NCBI RefSeq assembly: GCF_958450345.1
Contig: NC_088780.1
Coordinates: 135,174,226-135,238,225 of the forward strand
Direction: 5' to 3'
Length of the DNA stretch: 64,000 nucleotides
DNA from: Calliphora vicina
Taxonomy: Eukaryota; Arthropoda; Insecta; Diptera; Calliphoridae
A program made the position numbers and the translations under genes. This document shows, in pieces, positions 1 through 12,080 of the stretch; position 1 is the stretch's first letter; every line of letters starts with the position of its first letter. Below the pieces are notes generated by a model. The model saw only the letters and a program-made list of their open reading frames with translations. It was not told the origin of the DNA and did not search any database.

Positions 1-4
1 TACT

Positions 5-582
5 AGGCTATTCAAATTATTCGATTTTTCTCTTGTTTGAATAAAACGAATAAGAGATTGTAACAAATTATTCGAATAATTTAATTTTTTTTTTTAAGTA
101 AAGAATGAAGTTTTGATGTAGATTTTTTAATATTTTATTGTTAAAGAAAAACAAAAAATTTATAATGTTATAAAAACATTCATAAACAAAGTCCATCATT
201 AAATTTTGATGAGAAATATTCTGATCAGATTCCCTCATAAAAACAATCTACAAAACAATTGACTTGGAAACTCTTTAGTTTCCGATTTGGAAAAATTTGA
301 ACTATTTGGAAATGATCCTGAATTCAAGTACAATACAAAACTTTTTTATGTCGTTCATAAATTTAGGCTTTGAAGTGAGTAACTAATTATTCACTTTTTC
401 AAAATTATTTATAACAAATTATATCAAGCTCGTTGCTTAATCAAGTGATTTAAGGGAATTACACAAATCTGATAGTTTGATATCATTTTCAGTGAACGTG
501 GCTAATTTAAAGTCAGACAGTACATGATTGACACATTTATAAATACGCAAAAGGTTTATTACCATATTAGGCAGAGATATTT
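5..582 (+). mobile_element. hAT-like non-autonomous element, truncated copy (subfamily A)
   Basis: The stretch begins with CTAGGCTATTCAAATTATTC and follows, with scattered indels, the element at 58792-59633, including shared blocks such as GTCCATCATTAAATTTT and GAACGTGGCTAATTT. It lacks the right terminal repeat, because similarity stops near 582 where a different sequence begins. The superfamily is taken from the better copies, which have 8-bp target duplications. No coding sequence is visible. Confidence 0.7.
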
Positions 583-1004
583 AACCCTCCGACGGTTGAA
601 GGTCCACAGGGACCTTTAGGGAATTTTATATGAAAACGCATTTTTTAAACATTTTTTTTGTTTTGATTTATTATTATTTACTAATTATGCATGTAAACTG
701 AATGTTAGAAAAAAAATTTTAATTTATTAATTTTTTATGAGTTTTATATGAAAAAAGCCTAAAAAAACTATTGTTGAAATTTCAGTACAAGTACCTTTTC
801 ACACGTTCTCGTACTAAACACATTTAAATCTCAATAGAAACTAAACTATTGGTCGGATCCCTTTGATTTTTTTTAAACGATTCTAAATAAAATTTCCTTG
901 GAATACATGTGGGGGCGGGTATACTTCCCATGGACCATCAAGGAGTAATTTCAGTTTGAAAATGAAAAAGGCCCCCAGGGATCTTCTCACCCGCCGGTAT
1001 TATT
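581..1004. mobile_element. possible piggyBac-like terminal sequence or MITE
   Basis: A TTAA at 581-584 is followed by CCCTCCGACGGTTGAAGGTC, and near 970-1004 there is a loosely inverted match (CCGGCGGGTGAGAAGATCCC on the minus strand). TTAA followed by CCC is the piggyBac pattern. No TTAA is seen at the right edge, so the right boundary is unproven. It interrupts the hAT-like copy to its left. Confidence 0.3.
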
Positions 1005-1071
1005 TATAGATTTATTAAATATTATGCAACACTTACGTGCACGGTTCATAACATCACTTTTGTACATATTT

Positions 1072-1201
1072 TAAGATCATGGCCTTCGTCTATTTTAACG
1101 TCATCACTATGAATATCTTCCTCAATATCACTTTCGAAGACAGTTTCAAAATCACATTCGCCATCACTTTCAACACCAATTTAATCTAAGTTAATATTTT
1201 G
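1072..1201 (-). pseudogene. acidic coding-like fragment, unrecognised
   Basis: One minus-strand frame reads a strongly acidic peptide containing GVESDGECDFETVFESDIE and EEDIHSDDVKIDEGHDLKIC, then a stop. A GTAAGT donor-like site follows about 12 bases later, around 1033-1038. Acid-rich N-termini are common in piggyBac-family transposases, and the neighbour at 581 has a piggyBac-like end, so a transposase N-terminus is one possibility. No catalytic motif is visible and the frame is short. Confidence 0.25.
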
Positions 1202-2570
1202 ATTATTAATTGCAATTTTGCTACTATTTCGCCAGCATATGTTCATGTTTAGACGCTAAAATTTCTGTTTCGAAATCAACTCTAAAATCATTCAGCATTT
1301 TTTTTATATTAAATGTCCGGGTTACCTTCTTTTTGGGGCCATTTTCCCTCGTGTGAAAATAATTTTCATATTAATTATCAGTATAAAGTACAATTATAAA
1401 ATAATATTTTTTGGTCCTTTTATTGAAAAAATAAATTTTAATAAAAAAAAATACCAAAAACGGATACCATTTCACCCCCTTTGAAAATTCGAATTTTTGA
1501 AAAGTACCAAAACTATTTCTACTCATTATTGTTCCGGGTCTGATGAATTAAAAATTGTATATCAATGTATATCAATTTAGGAGATATAAGGGTTAACAGA
1601 GGGTTCTACTGGTACTATTTTTACCCGTTTTGGCCACCTAGAATATCGAATTTCCAAAAGGTACCAGATACCTATCGGCCCATTTTTTGATTTAAAATTT
1701 GATTTCTATGTTTTTTTTTGGAGATTAGACGTACAGGTTTTACCCGGTTTTTCCCATATTATCCCCATAGCGTTCGAATTTCCAAAAATCCCTTCTTAGT
1801 GGATGTAAATGATGTTGAAATAACCTATTACCCGAATTTCAAGTTTCCAGCTTTTGCGGTATGGGCTGGGCGTTGATGAGGCAATGATTGAGTGAGCGAG
1901 TCAGGCCTGAAGTAATTCAACTATTCCGTACCTTTTATTTTCATTGGTTCAAGTCCTAAATTAAACATTTTGAAGACTTGTTTTTAGAATTATAACCGGA
2001 CCACTCGTCTACAGTGATCGAAAGACACCCTTTATCTTTAGTTATTGTCAAATTTTAGAAACAATAAAATTTTTGTAAGCAATTATTACTTATTTAAACT
2101 TGAAATTATTAAAAATGTTAAGCCATTTAATATATTGTTACGAAATTGTACTTGAAGGATAGGCGCAAAAAATTTGAAAATTAAACTTTAAAATTTTTTT
2201 TTCCAAATTTTTAATTGTTTTCGTCCCTTTATTAATAAAAGTCGTGATCTTAATAATGATCTTATCTTAATAAAACATTTTGCTTTTAGACTGCTTCCGC
2301 AATGTATGAATACCATCAGAATTACATCCTAAAATATTTCACATTATATTTTAAATTTTAATTTAATTAAATAATTCTTCCTGCATAAAAATAACATTTA
2401 ATTGAAATGCAAATGTTAAAATCCAGGAAATATTAATTTTTGAAAAACTTAAATTGCGTGCTATTATGTTAACTATTATGAACGATAATTACCGTGAATA
2501 CTAAGCTTTGAGGGATTGTTAATTTTTAACCAACATTGATATTTACTTAGCATAGCATTGCAAATTACGT
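1202..2570. other. AT-rich sequence without recognised genes
   Basis: No convincing reading frame, long inverted repeat or copy of the other families in this window was found. It contains short homopolymer runs. The phrase TACCAAAACTATTTCTACTC and related text near 1500-1800 look like degraded repeat but have no partner here. Confidence 0.5.
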
Positions 2571-2687
2571 CTGGTATTATGCATTTGTTCTGATGTTTGT
2601 TACGCCCAAACATATTAGCCTAAGATCAATTTTAAAGTATACCGATCGACCAGTATCACTTCCTGGCTGGCTGTCCATCAGCCAGCA

Positions 2688-3699
2688 ATGTTCCGAAAGT
2701 ACTTACCCAATAAGCATTTTCGCTGGAATTCAAGTGTAAAGCAAGTTTAATTCCAGTCATACATTCACATTTCAAGGGTTGAAATACACTTGTATTACGC
2801 TTTAATTCAATAGCATTTTCCAGTGAAAAGGAAACTTGAATTCAAGTCGAACATTCCAGTGTTTATACAGTTGAGTTCAAGTCTTAAATTAAAATGCAAT
2901 TCAAGTAGGAATAATACTTGAATTCAAGCTTTCAAATACAGTTTAATTCAATCCTTTAATTATTGTTTAATTCAAGTCGAAAAAATAATCGGATTCAAGC
3001 TTTGATTTATTTATTTTTCTAATTAATTAATCTCAAATTTTTTTGTATTCTATTTATTTTGCAAAAAAAAACATGTTTTATATATTATTAAAATACAAAT
3101 CAGTTAAAAAAAATAAGCTCATTGTAAGATTTTGGAGATACATTCTGAAGCTTTATTATTTTCGATTTCCTCTGGGAATCTAAAACAAAATAATTAAGAG
3201 TTTCATCTGCTGACGAGTCTTTCATTTTTGGAAATTGGCGATGGATTCTGTGTGATAAGGAAGGAATTTGTTATACACTCCATATTGCTTTTTCGCATTT
3301 TACTTACTGATGTTTGATTTGATAGAAAAATTGTTTAATCTATTTTCAATTGTTTCTTAATATTTTTTTTAATTTGATGAATTTTATTTGTTTGACAAAA
3401 AAGAATAAATTAACAAAATATTGAAATATTTCAAAAATAATGTTTGACTTGAAAAAAAAAATTGAAAAATGGACTGGAATTCAAATTGAATTCAAATTTA
3501 ATTTCCAACACTTGAAATTAAATTTTTGAGTGTTTATTGGGTACATACTTATATTTTTTTAAAATATAGTACCCTCTGAGTGGAACATAAAGACCAATTT
3601 ATTTTTCCGATATTCTTATTTTAGCAAAAACCCATTCCACTCTATAGGTGTACAGATGTCACGTACGATGACAAAACAATTAACAAACATATAGCTCTT
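2688..3699. mobile_element. F4 repeat (CGTACGTGAC-ended), inside F1 and itself interrupted
   Basis: GCAATGTTCCGAAAGTACTT before the inner insertion and ATAGTACCCTCTGAGTGGAA after it align with the continuous text at 47325-47385. The piece ends with CTATAGGTGTACAGATGTCA and CGTACGATG at 3643-3671, the inverse of the left end of the F4 copy at 46098. No gene is seen; the family is known here only from its own copies. Confidence 0.6.
2706..3541 (+). mobile_element. CCCAATAAGC-ended inverted-repeat element, copy 1
   Basis: It starts CCCAATAAGCATTTTCGCTG and ends GAGTGTTTATTGGG. The interior is rich in TTGAATTCAAG-type palindromes. Copy 2 (5271-6101) is its inverted relative. A TACTTA motif lies on both sides, but four bases off on the right, so the exact target duplication is unclear. 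It sits inside an F4 repeat whose uninterrupted form is seen near 47325. Superfamily not assigned. Confidence 0.6.
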
Positions 3700-3855
3700 A
3701 AGCATGTTGGTATTCAGAGTTCCATATAGAAATAAATCACACGACCTAATTTAATGGTGATCGATCCATAATAGCTCATAGTTCCCAGATTTCCGAAAAT
3801 CACACATGAAAATAAATTAATGAAATTTTAAAAGAAAAAAGTTTTTGCTCATTTA

Positions 3856-4667
3856 CTCAGTACAGGGTTATTATATGTGTCTTGCTACTAACGAAATCGT
3901 GAAAACAAATACATTTTTTATTTCAGTTTAATTTAAAAATTATGAATTATGGCGTTAACAGTTTATAGCGAGTTTTAAGAATTTGCATAATATTAATTTC
4001 AATTATGCAAAAGCAGTATTTTTACGAATTTTTAGACTTGAACAAACATACGTTTCGCGCACAATGAGAAAAATTATTTACTCGAACAGTTTTAGCATAT
4101 TGAAAGACCGATCGTAATGTAATGTATCCTTAACATAACGGAACAGATGATCGTTTTAAAGTAATTTCATCAGTTGTTTTGTGCCATGTATTGGGACATT
4201 TTTCCATACGTAAACATATACATACCGTGTGATCCATATGAAACTTTGTGTATGTAAAATACATGTGTATTACTTGAAAAGAGTAAAGAAAAATCATAAC
4301 AAAATAAGTTTCATTGCATTAAATATATTTATTGTGATTTAAAAAAAATAATAGAGGTTATGTCACATGTAATAACATACGTTTGAATGTGGAAATTATG
4401 AATCGTATGTATAACGTGAATTTTGACATACACATGAAATTCCATATGTATCGAGTACATGTCCCAATACACATGCAATACATGCCGTCTGACCCCCTAT
4501 TAATACGACTTTCATTATTTGATTTTAATTGTTTATGGTTTTCTTTTCTAATATTGTTTGAATATTCTAATATTCATTTGAATTTTGGATAGATAAATCA
4601 TCGCTTTGAACAGACAACATTGTATAACATTGCCTTTGTTATATGTATTTTAATTTAGCTCACTATT
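3856..4667. other. AT-rich spacer with weak inverted repeat
   Basis: No gene recognised. CATGTATTGGGACAT at about 4184-4199 is roughly inverted at 4459-4475 (ACATGTCCCAATACACATG), suggesting a decayed MITE of about 300 bp. A short frame inside it (4383-4592) has no recognisable motif and is not called. Confidence 0.4.
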
Positions 4668-5116
4668 ACTACGTTTATACGCACGGCTTATTCGCAAATA
4701 AAAATATTGCAATTAGAAAAAAATGCCGCATAAACAGTGAATTAATTTTTTATTTGCGAATTGCTAACTCACGAAAACAATTCCTGATTAACGACACTAT
4801 TTGCAAATAAGATTTTAAGCATTGCCATATGTTTTAACGCTTTTAATTTATTAAGACGTTTTTTAAATATTTTATTGCGTTTTTGAATTACTTGGATTGC
4901 AAGACGGACAAGAATTTTTGATTCTATAATTTTTACATTTAAAAAAATAAAAAATGTATCATATTTTATTCAATAAAAGAGCTACCAAATAATTAAATTT
5001 TACCATCCGGCATCTCATAAAAACAAGAATTTTCCGTAACCAATGTGACATATAAACAGTGAGTTAGTTAATTGCAAATAATTTTTATTTGCGAATAGGC
5101 TACGTATAAACGTAGT
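4668..5116. mobile_element. MITE with about 40-50 bp terminal inverted repeats
   Basis: The left end ACTACGTTTATACGCACGGC matches the inverted right end ACTACGTTTATACGTAGCCT, and the match continues inward through CTATTCGCAAATAAAAAT. Inner motifs (ATAAACAGTGA, TTATTTGCGAAT) also recur. Target duplication not resolved. Non-coding. Confidence 0.6.
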
Positions 5117-5270
5117 ATATGTTGTAAAGTTTTTCGGTAATTTATCAATGACATAAGTCTGCTGTTATATCGTTTACTAACTTTACATTTTATTGCAAGG
5201 ATAATTTTTGGAGACATCGTAGAATTTATAGATAACAGCTGTTCATAAATAGTGTTCATTATACCATCAC

Positions 5271-6101
5271 CCCAATAAGCAACCGAAAAATTTAAATTCA
5301 AGTATTGGAAATTTTATTGGAATTCAACTTGAATTTCAGCCCCTTTTTCAAGCATTTTTAACGTTATAAAATGTTCAAACTTATTTGTAAAATTTTCTTT
5401 TCATGTCAAACAAATAATAAAAACTAATAGAAAAATGTTAACTGTTAATAAGCAAGTCCATTAGCAAAACATATGTAAGTAAAATCAAAATATGTTATTA
5501 AAAGAAAAAGATTCACATTATATTCTTTATTTTTTCCGACTTCCCGCAGAATGTTACATCTCCTTCTAAATCCCAACAATTTCCAAAAATGTCTACAGAT
5601 GAAATGCACCTACATACATGTATTTGGCTTCTAAAGAAGATTTCGATAATGCTAAAAAAGAAGTAGTGAAGATTACATGAATCATACTTTTAAATGTAAA
5701 TTTATTCCGATTTCAGTTTAAATAACTTTAATGTACGTATAGTTTTGCAAAATAAAAATAATAAAAACAAAATTTGTTGTTGAATTTAGAACTAGTTAAA
5801 AATCAAAGCTTGAATTCTATTATTTTTCGACTTGTATTGAACTATAATTCAAGGGTTGAATTAAACTATATTTCAAAGCTTTAATTCAAGTATATTTTCG
5901 ATTTGTATTTCACTGTAATTCAATGCTGGAATTCAACTATATTAACATTGTAATGTTCGACTTGAATTCAAGTTTCCTTTTCACTGGAGAATGCTATTGA
6001 AATCAAGTATAATACAACTGTATTTCAACCCTTGAAGCTTGAATGTATGACTGGAATTCAACTTGTTTTACACTTGAATTCCAGCAAAAATGCTTATTGG
6101 G
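5271..6101 (-). mobile_element. CCCAATAAGC-ended inverted-repeat element, copy 2
   Basis: The left end is CCCAATAAGC and the right end is AATGCTTATTGGG. Its right 350 bp are the reverse complement of the left part of copy 1 (for example CACTTGAATTCCAGC at 6071-6085 against GCTGGAATTCAAGTG at 2722-2736). The two copies form an inverted pair 1.7 kb apart. No coding sequence. Confidence 0.6.
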
Positions 6102-7146
6102 ACCTATCAGTAAAATGGTTTCATTTATGCTTAATGTTTCTGCTGTATCCTTAATGGTTTTCAAAACCTCTACTAATACATATTTCTAAATTTGGAAAAA
6201 GCCTTCATCAAACAAAGATGTTATATTTAAATCTATTAAAGTTTTTTTTTAAATTAATTTTAAATTTCCCACTTTTCCCGGGAAAAAAATTTAAATTTCC
6301 CAGGAATTTCTGTACCCCAAACCCTAATCGCGTATACCCAGCATTACATTAAGTCAACATTACGATTACATTCCATCAGCAGTATTTACGATTTGTCTTC
6401 TATATCGCATTGCTGTAAATTACCAACCTAAATAGGCTCTTTTCGTGAGAAATTGCGATATTTCAATTAGAAGTTCAGTAATAGTTGTTGGTTCACAAAA
6501 CAAAATGGAAACAGTGCACTAAGGCAAACATATGCTGACCACATTCCATTAGCAGAAGAAGCGCAAAACCAAAAAATGCAAAGCAATAGGAAAAAAGCAT
6601 AAATGCCTGGGCATTAAGAAGAGATACTGAGTGCAGTGGGCTGGTGTTTTGCAGCACGTAGCCTACGCAACAATTACAGCCATATTGTTGGGAATCCTCT
6701 CACTTTTCATGTTGCATGCATGCAACATACCAGCCAGCAGCTACTTTTAATGACGAAGCCAGCCATTCCGCCACCAGTGATGAGTACAGTCGTATAGACA
6801 AACTTACATACAAATAAACATGTTAGCGCAAGCGGCATTACCATTACATAATGGTATTAAAATTTTTTTTTTTTTTTTTTAAATTTTTCATTATTTCTCT
6901 TCATATCATGTTAAAAAGGCGATGGCTGTGTCACTGGTGGTTTATTTGTTTGTTGATAATGATAGGAGAGAGGGGCTATGGCTGGTGTTTGTTCACAATG
7001 CAAGTGATAAGTAGTAGTTTGTATCTCTGTATACGACCCGCCACCACTAATTGTATTTGTGAATGAATCTTAATAAAAATGAAACAAAAAACAATTTCTT
7101 TCTCGGAATGCCGTTTGGAAACATTGCACAAATGTGTCTGACAACA
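6102..7146. other. intergenic sequence with a perfect 20-bp palindrome
   Basis: No gene recognised. A perfect palindrome, ATGTTGCATGCATGCAACAT, lies at 6709-6728. Base composition at 6540-6800 is less AT-rich than its surroundings, but no motif was recognised. Confidence 0.5.
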
Positions 7147-7209
7147 TTACAATGAAAATTTTACACTCATATACATATAATTACAAACATACCTATTATA
7201 GGGATAGAA

Positions 7210-7420
7210 GGGACATTGGGCTAGTGCAACTTTAGAATGAAATTGCATTCCATTTGTACCCATTTTCATGACTATGATACTCATTTGCAATGACATAAGT
7301 GTCAGCTTAAGCATTGAAAGTGCACGTTTTAGTTGATGATTTTCTTGGTGGAATATTAAATTTAAAAGGACCGACTGGTCCTTGTTGTGAAACATGGTCG
7401 TTATTATTAGCAAATAATAG
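7210..7420 (-). other. coding-like segment, undecided
   Basis: Two overlapping minus-strand frames look non-random. One is open for 93 codons and reads LNLIFHQENHQLKRALSML. The other, with two stops, reads VSQQGPVGPFKFNIPPRKSS and later ADTYVIANEYHSHENGYKWN. Only one can be real, and the second has the more protein-like composition. It could be a decayed exon or transposon fragment. No family recognised. Confidence 0.2.
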
Positions 7421-7690
7421 AATGGCATGGCAAATGGTTGGTTATATTTAAAAACAACGTCTAATATTTCACTTGCTTTTAAGTAGCATTCTTAGTTAAA
7501 AGAATGTCCCATTACTTAATAGCTGTAAAATATTTTGTGTTTTCTGAACATTATTTTTTAAATATATGTATGTAAATAAAAATTATTCTTATTTATTTAT
7601 TAGTTATTTTATTTCTTTGAATTTTTGTATTTAATGTTGTTACACACAAACGAGAGGACAAATTACTTTAAGTTGTTGAAAATCGTATTT

Positions 7691-9194
7691 TCTATGGAAA
7701 ATGTGTCTCAGACTCTGAGAACTTTTTTATGGAAAATTTGTCTCAGACTCTGAGAACTTTTCTATGGAAACTGTGTCTCAGACTCTGAGAACTTTTCTAT
7801 GGAAACTGTGTCTCAGACTCTGAGAACTTTTCTATGGAAAAAGTGTCTCAGACTCTGAGAACTTTTCTATGGAAAAAGTGTCTCAGACTCTGAGAACTTT
7901 TCTATGGAAAAAGTGTCTCAGACTCTGAGAACTTTTCTATGGAAAAAGTGTCTCAGACTCTGAGAACTTTTCTATGGAAACTGTGCCTCAGACTCTGAGA
8001 ACTTTTCTATGGAAACTGTGCCTCAGACTCTGAGAACTTTTCTATGGAAACTGTGTCTCAGACTCTGAGAACTTTTCTATGGAAACTGTGTCTCAGACTC
8101 TGAGAACTTTTCTATGGAAACTGTGTCTCAGACTCTGAGAACTTTTCTATGGAAACTGTGTCTCAGACTCTGAGAACTTTTCTATGGAAACTCTGTCTCA
8201 GACTCTGAGAACTTTTCTATGGAAACTGTGTCTCAGACTCTGAGAACTTTTCTATGGAAACTGTGTCTCAGACTCTGAGAACTTTTCTATGGAAAATGTG
8301 TCTCAGACTCTGAGAACTTTTCTATGGAAAATGTGTCTCAGACTCTGAGAACTTTTCTATGGAAAATGTGTCTCAGACTCTGAGAACTTTTCTATGGAAA
8401 ATGTGTCTCAGACTCTGAGAACTTTTCTATGGAAAATGTGTCTCAGACTCTGAGAACTTTTCTATGGAAAATGTGTCTCAGACTCTGAGAACTTTTCTAT
8501 GGAAAATGTGTCTCAGACTCTGAGAACTTTTCTATGGAAAATGTGTCTCAGACTCTGAGAACTTTTCTATGGAAAATGTGTCTCAGACTCTGAGAACTTT
8601 TCTATGGAAAATGTGTCTCAGACTCTGAGAACTTTTCTATGGAAAATGTGTCTCAGACTCTGAGAACTTTTCTATGGAAAATGTGTCTCAGACTCTGAGA
8701 ACTTTTCTATGGAAAATGTGTCTCAGACTCTGAGAACTTTTCTATGGAAAATGTGTCTCAGACTCTGAGAACTTTTCTATGGAAAATGTGTCTCAGACTC
8801 TGAGAACTTTTCTATGGAAAATGTGTCTCAGACTCTGAGAACTTTTCTATGGAAAATGTGTGTCAGACTCTGAGAATTTTTCTATGGAAAATGTGTCTCA
8901 GACTCTGAGAACTTTTCTATGGAAAATGTGTCTCAGACTCTGAGAACTTTTCTATGGAAAATGTGTCTCAGACTCTGAGAACTTTTCTATGGAAAATGTG
9001 TCTCAGACTCTGAAAACTTTTCTATGGAAAATGTGTCTCAGACTCTGAGAACTTTTCTATGGAAAAAGTGTCTCAGACTCTGAGAACTTTTCTATGGAAA
9101 AAGTGTCTCAGACTCTGAGAACTTTTCTATGGAAAAAGCGTCTCAGACTCTGAGAACTTTTCAATGGAAAAAGTGTCTCAGACTCTGAGAATTT
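7691..9194 (+). repeat. 35-bp satellite array, forward orientation, about 43 copies
   Basis: The unit is TCTATGGAAAATGTGTCTCA followed by GACTCTGAGAACTTT (35 bp). The copies are nearly identical and have no spacers. Variants are in blocks: CTGTG, then AAGTG, then CTGTG, then a long ATGTG block (about 8296-9060), then AAGTG, which points to stepwise amplification. Each unit contains TCTCAGA-C-TCTGAGA, a 7-bp inverted repeat around one base. It is not protein coding. Confidence 0.97.
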
Positions 9195-11263
9195 AGAAAA
9201 AAAAAAACAATTTTCAAAGTTCCACTTAGTTGTTTTCTGGCATGAAATCTTAGTGATTAAGGAGAGATTTCAATAATTTCAAATTTCGTTTGTTTTTATA
9301 CTAACAACATTCAAATGTTTTTCTATGTGCATTTTCCAAAAATGCTGTTGCAACATCTGTATACCAGCCACAATTCTATGATAAATTGTTTACCAAAAAC
9401 ATTTCCTTGAATTTAATTATTTTTAAATTACTTTAAAAGCCAACAAAAATATCTATCAAAAACCCCATTAACAAATGTTACTTGTTTTCTATTAAAAAAC
9501 ATAATAATACAACTTATAATTTAGTATTTTCCTCTTTTAAACAATTGTGAAAAAATACTGAAGCAAAAAAAAAAACAAAAATAAAAAAAGCAGACATAAA
9601 AATGTTCCAACACGATTATACAAGGTTGTCTTATCATTCATCCCGATCATGTAATGAACTCTATTTATTGTAAATGACTCTTGTAAATGAATGAAGGTAA
9701 ATGGTGTGATGGGGTTGTTGTTGCTGCAGTATTGTAATGATCTGGAAAAGAGTCTTGCAGCATGTGCTTGAAATTAAATACAAACGAACATCTTTAATTA
9801 TATACTTTTGTTTATTTACTTATTTATCTTTTCACCGGGTGATACAGTGATACATTCCAACATTTTGGGTACTGCAATATACTGAATGAAATACTTTATT
9901 TTGTAGCTTTTGGTGTTTTTGAACACGTATTTGTTGGTACATGAACAACATTTCCCTGAGGGAAATTGTGTCTTGTAGTAAAGAAATGAAATTACTTTAA
10001 TAATGTTTAGAAGGTGATAATGTTGCATGATGTGACTTTAAAGTTTCTCACATTACTTGTTGATGAGTTGGATTTTGGCTGGGGGTATGGGTAGGTGAAA
10101 TATGATAACTTTTCGATATTATTATGTATATTATTTAGTTTATTAGATAATCTGTGGAGCTTGTACCGAAAAGATTTTGTAAGAATATTTAGAAGACACA
10201 TTTTACAAAGTTTGTTTTTTTTTGTTGTTGAAAAATGAAGATAACACAGTAAATATACACACATATTTTCCTTAAATATAATACGAATTATTTTTATATC
10301 ATCTATGTTCGGGCATAAGTTGTTAAATTTTGTTATTAGCGCACAAACATCGCATATTAAATTTAAAAAAACACTTTTTACTACATTTTAAAATTAAAGC
10401 TTCCTTTAAGATTTTTCCATTCAATCAAACTACAAGAATGTGTGGGCGTAAGACGTGGCCAACAGTTTAAATTGTTGCGCACTGATTTCCATTGGGATTT
10501 TTCCTTTAAGCTCAACAAAGAACAACTTTGTTTAAAACTTTTGTAATTTGAAACATGATTTTTAAATGAACAATGACCTCATGACCGCAATGGTTTGACC
10601 GTGTTATAAACATTGTAGAGGGTCTGCATGATAAGTAGAGTAATTTAAAAGAAATATATAAGTATACATGTGTTTAGTTTTCAATTGCACACAATTTTTT
10701 ATTAAATACTTTATAAGAAATTAAAACATTAAATTATTAGATGCAAGTTACGAAAATCTTAACTTAAAACAAAATCAACAACTACCAAAAAAAAATATTC
10801 CAAAAAAAGTTAATGCAACTTTTGTTTAAATTGGGGAGATTTTTATGTTAAAATTGTTTGTTATAAATCTCCTTTAAAATGCACAAGACGCTGCCATGTG
10901 CATTTTAAAGTAGGTTGGGTTGCCTGAATGGAAGGTTGTATCTATGATGTTTTTCGCAGCACTATTTTTAGTACTCCTTTTGTTGTTTGTTTAAAACTTT
11001 TGTTGTATTTAGTGGCGTTATTGTATTTGCTGTTTTGGAGCAAAGACATCAGAGGTTAGATCATTGCCAGCAATTTTTCTTTTATAACTTCCTCATTTGA
11101 TAAATTACAATGGCAATTTATTGAATGTAACAGATGTATTCTGCTAGCCAGCTATAAATGTAGTAAAACAAGCATATTTCATTTCCTTTTTAATATCAAA
11201 AAAATTACATTTGCCAGATTTTATCCATAGAATTTTTCAATCAGACAAAATTTTTTTTAAATA
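9195..11263. other. spacer between satellite arrays, no gene recognised
   Basis: The sequence is AT-rich with poly(A) and poly(T) runs. Short open frames at 9816-10264 on the minus strand are low-complexity and carry no motif. No copies of the dispersed families were seen. Confidence 0.5.
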
Positions 11264-12080
11264 AAACTGTCTCTCAAAGCCAGAAAATTGTCTTAGCAAT
11301 TAAGACAGCTTCTATTTAAAAAAATATCTCAGAATCTGAAAGCTTTTCTCTCCGACAAATTTTTCTCAGAATCTTAAATCTGACCCATACGAGAAATATT
11401 CTATTGGAAAGTGTCTGAGAACGTTTTATTGCTTTGGTTTTGAGAAGTTTTCTATGGCAAAAACGTCTCAGATTCGTAAATTTTTCTATGGGAAATATGT
11501 CTCAGATGCTTCGTAATTTTCTATGTAAAAACTGTTTCAAATTCTGATAACTTTTGTAAGGAGAAATGTCTCAGATTCTGAAAAAGTTTTTTTGGAAAAT
11601 GTCTCAGTTTCTGTGAATGTTTTATAAAAATGTCTCAGATACTGAGAATTTTCCTATGGCGAAATGTGTCTCAGATTCTGAGAAATTGTCTATAGAAAAT
11701 GTGTTTAAGATTCCAAGAACTTCTATATGGGAACAGTGTCTCAAATTCAAAGAACATTTCTATAGAAAATTGCTAAAATTTTAAGAAGTTTTCTATGTGC
11801 AACTTGGTTCAGATTCTGAGAATTTTTTCTATGGCAAACACGTCTCAGATTCTGAGAATTTTTCTATGGGAAAAGTGTCCTAGATTAAGAGAATGTCTGG
11901 AATAAAAGGACTCAAAATTCAGAGTTTCTATTAAAAATGTCACAGATACTGAACAGTTTTCTAAGAGAAATATGCCTCAGGTACTGAGAAATGTGCCTCA
12001 CATATTGAGAACTGTTCTATGGGAATATCTCTAAAGAAAAGATGTCTTTGAAAAAGTGGCTCAGATTCTGAAAATTTTCT
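11264..12080 (+). repeat. decayed 35-bp satellite, forward orientation
   Basis: CTCAGATTCTGAGAA and TTTTCTATGGGAAA motifs recur at irregular 33-40 bp spacing, each with several differences from the unit of the 7691 array. This is probably an older array of the same satellite, in the same orientation as the array at 7691 and opposite to that at 12967. Confidence 0.8.

Larger units (their letters stand above)
2571..3855 (+). mobile_element. INE-1-like repeat F1, broken by nested insertions
   Basis: Two F1 pieces lie at 2571-2687 (GTTTGTTACGCCCAAA, AAGTATACCGATCGAC, a GGCTGGCTG tract) and 3700-3855 (AATCACACGACCTAATTTAA, then a GATCGATCCATAAT-type block). They are separated by an F4 repeat (2688-3699), which is itself split by a CCCAATAAGC element. 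The order of F1 blocks matches the fuller copies at 23131 and 46460. No coding potential. Confidence 0.7.

Noticed and set aside
7691..9194. CRISPR-like regular array
   Set aside because: Units are contiguous and identical with no unique spacers, and the genome is eukaryotic; it is a tandem satellite.
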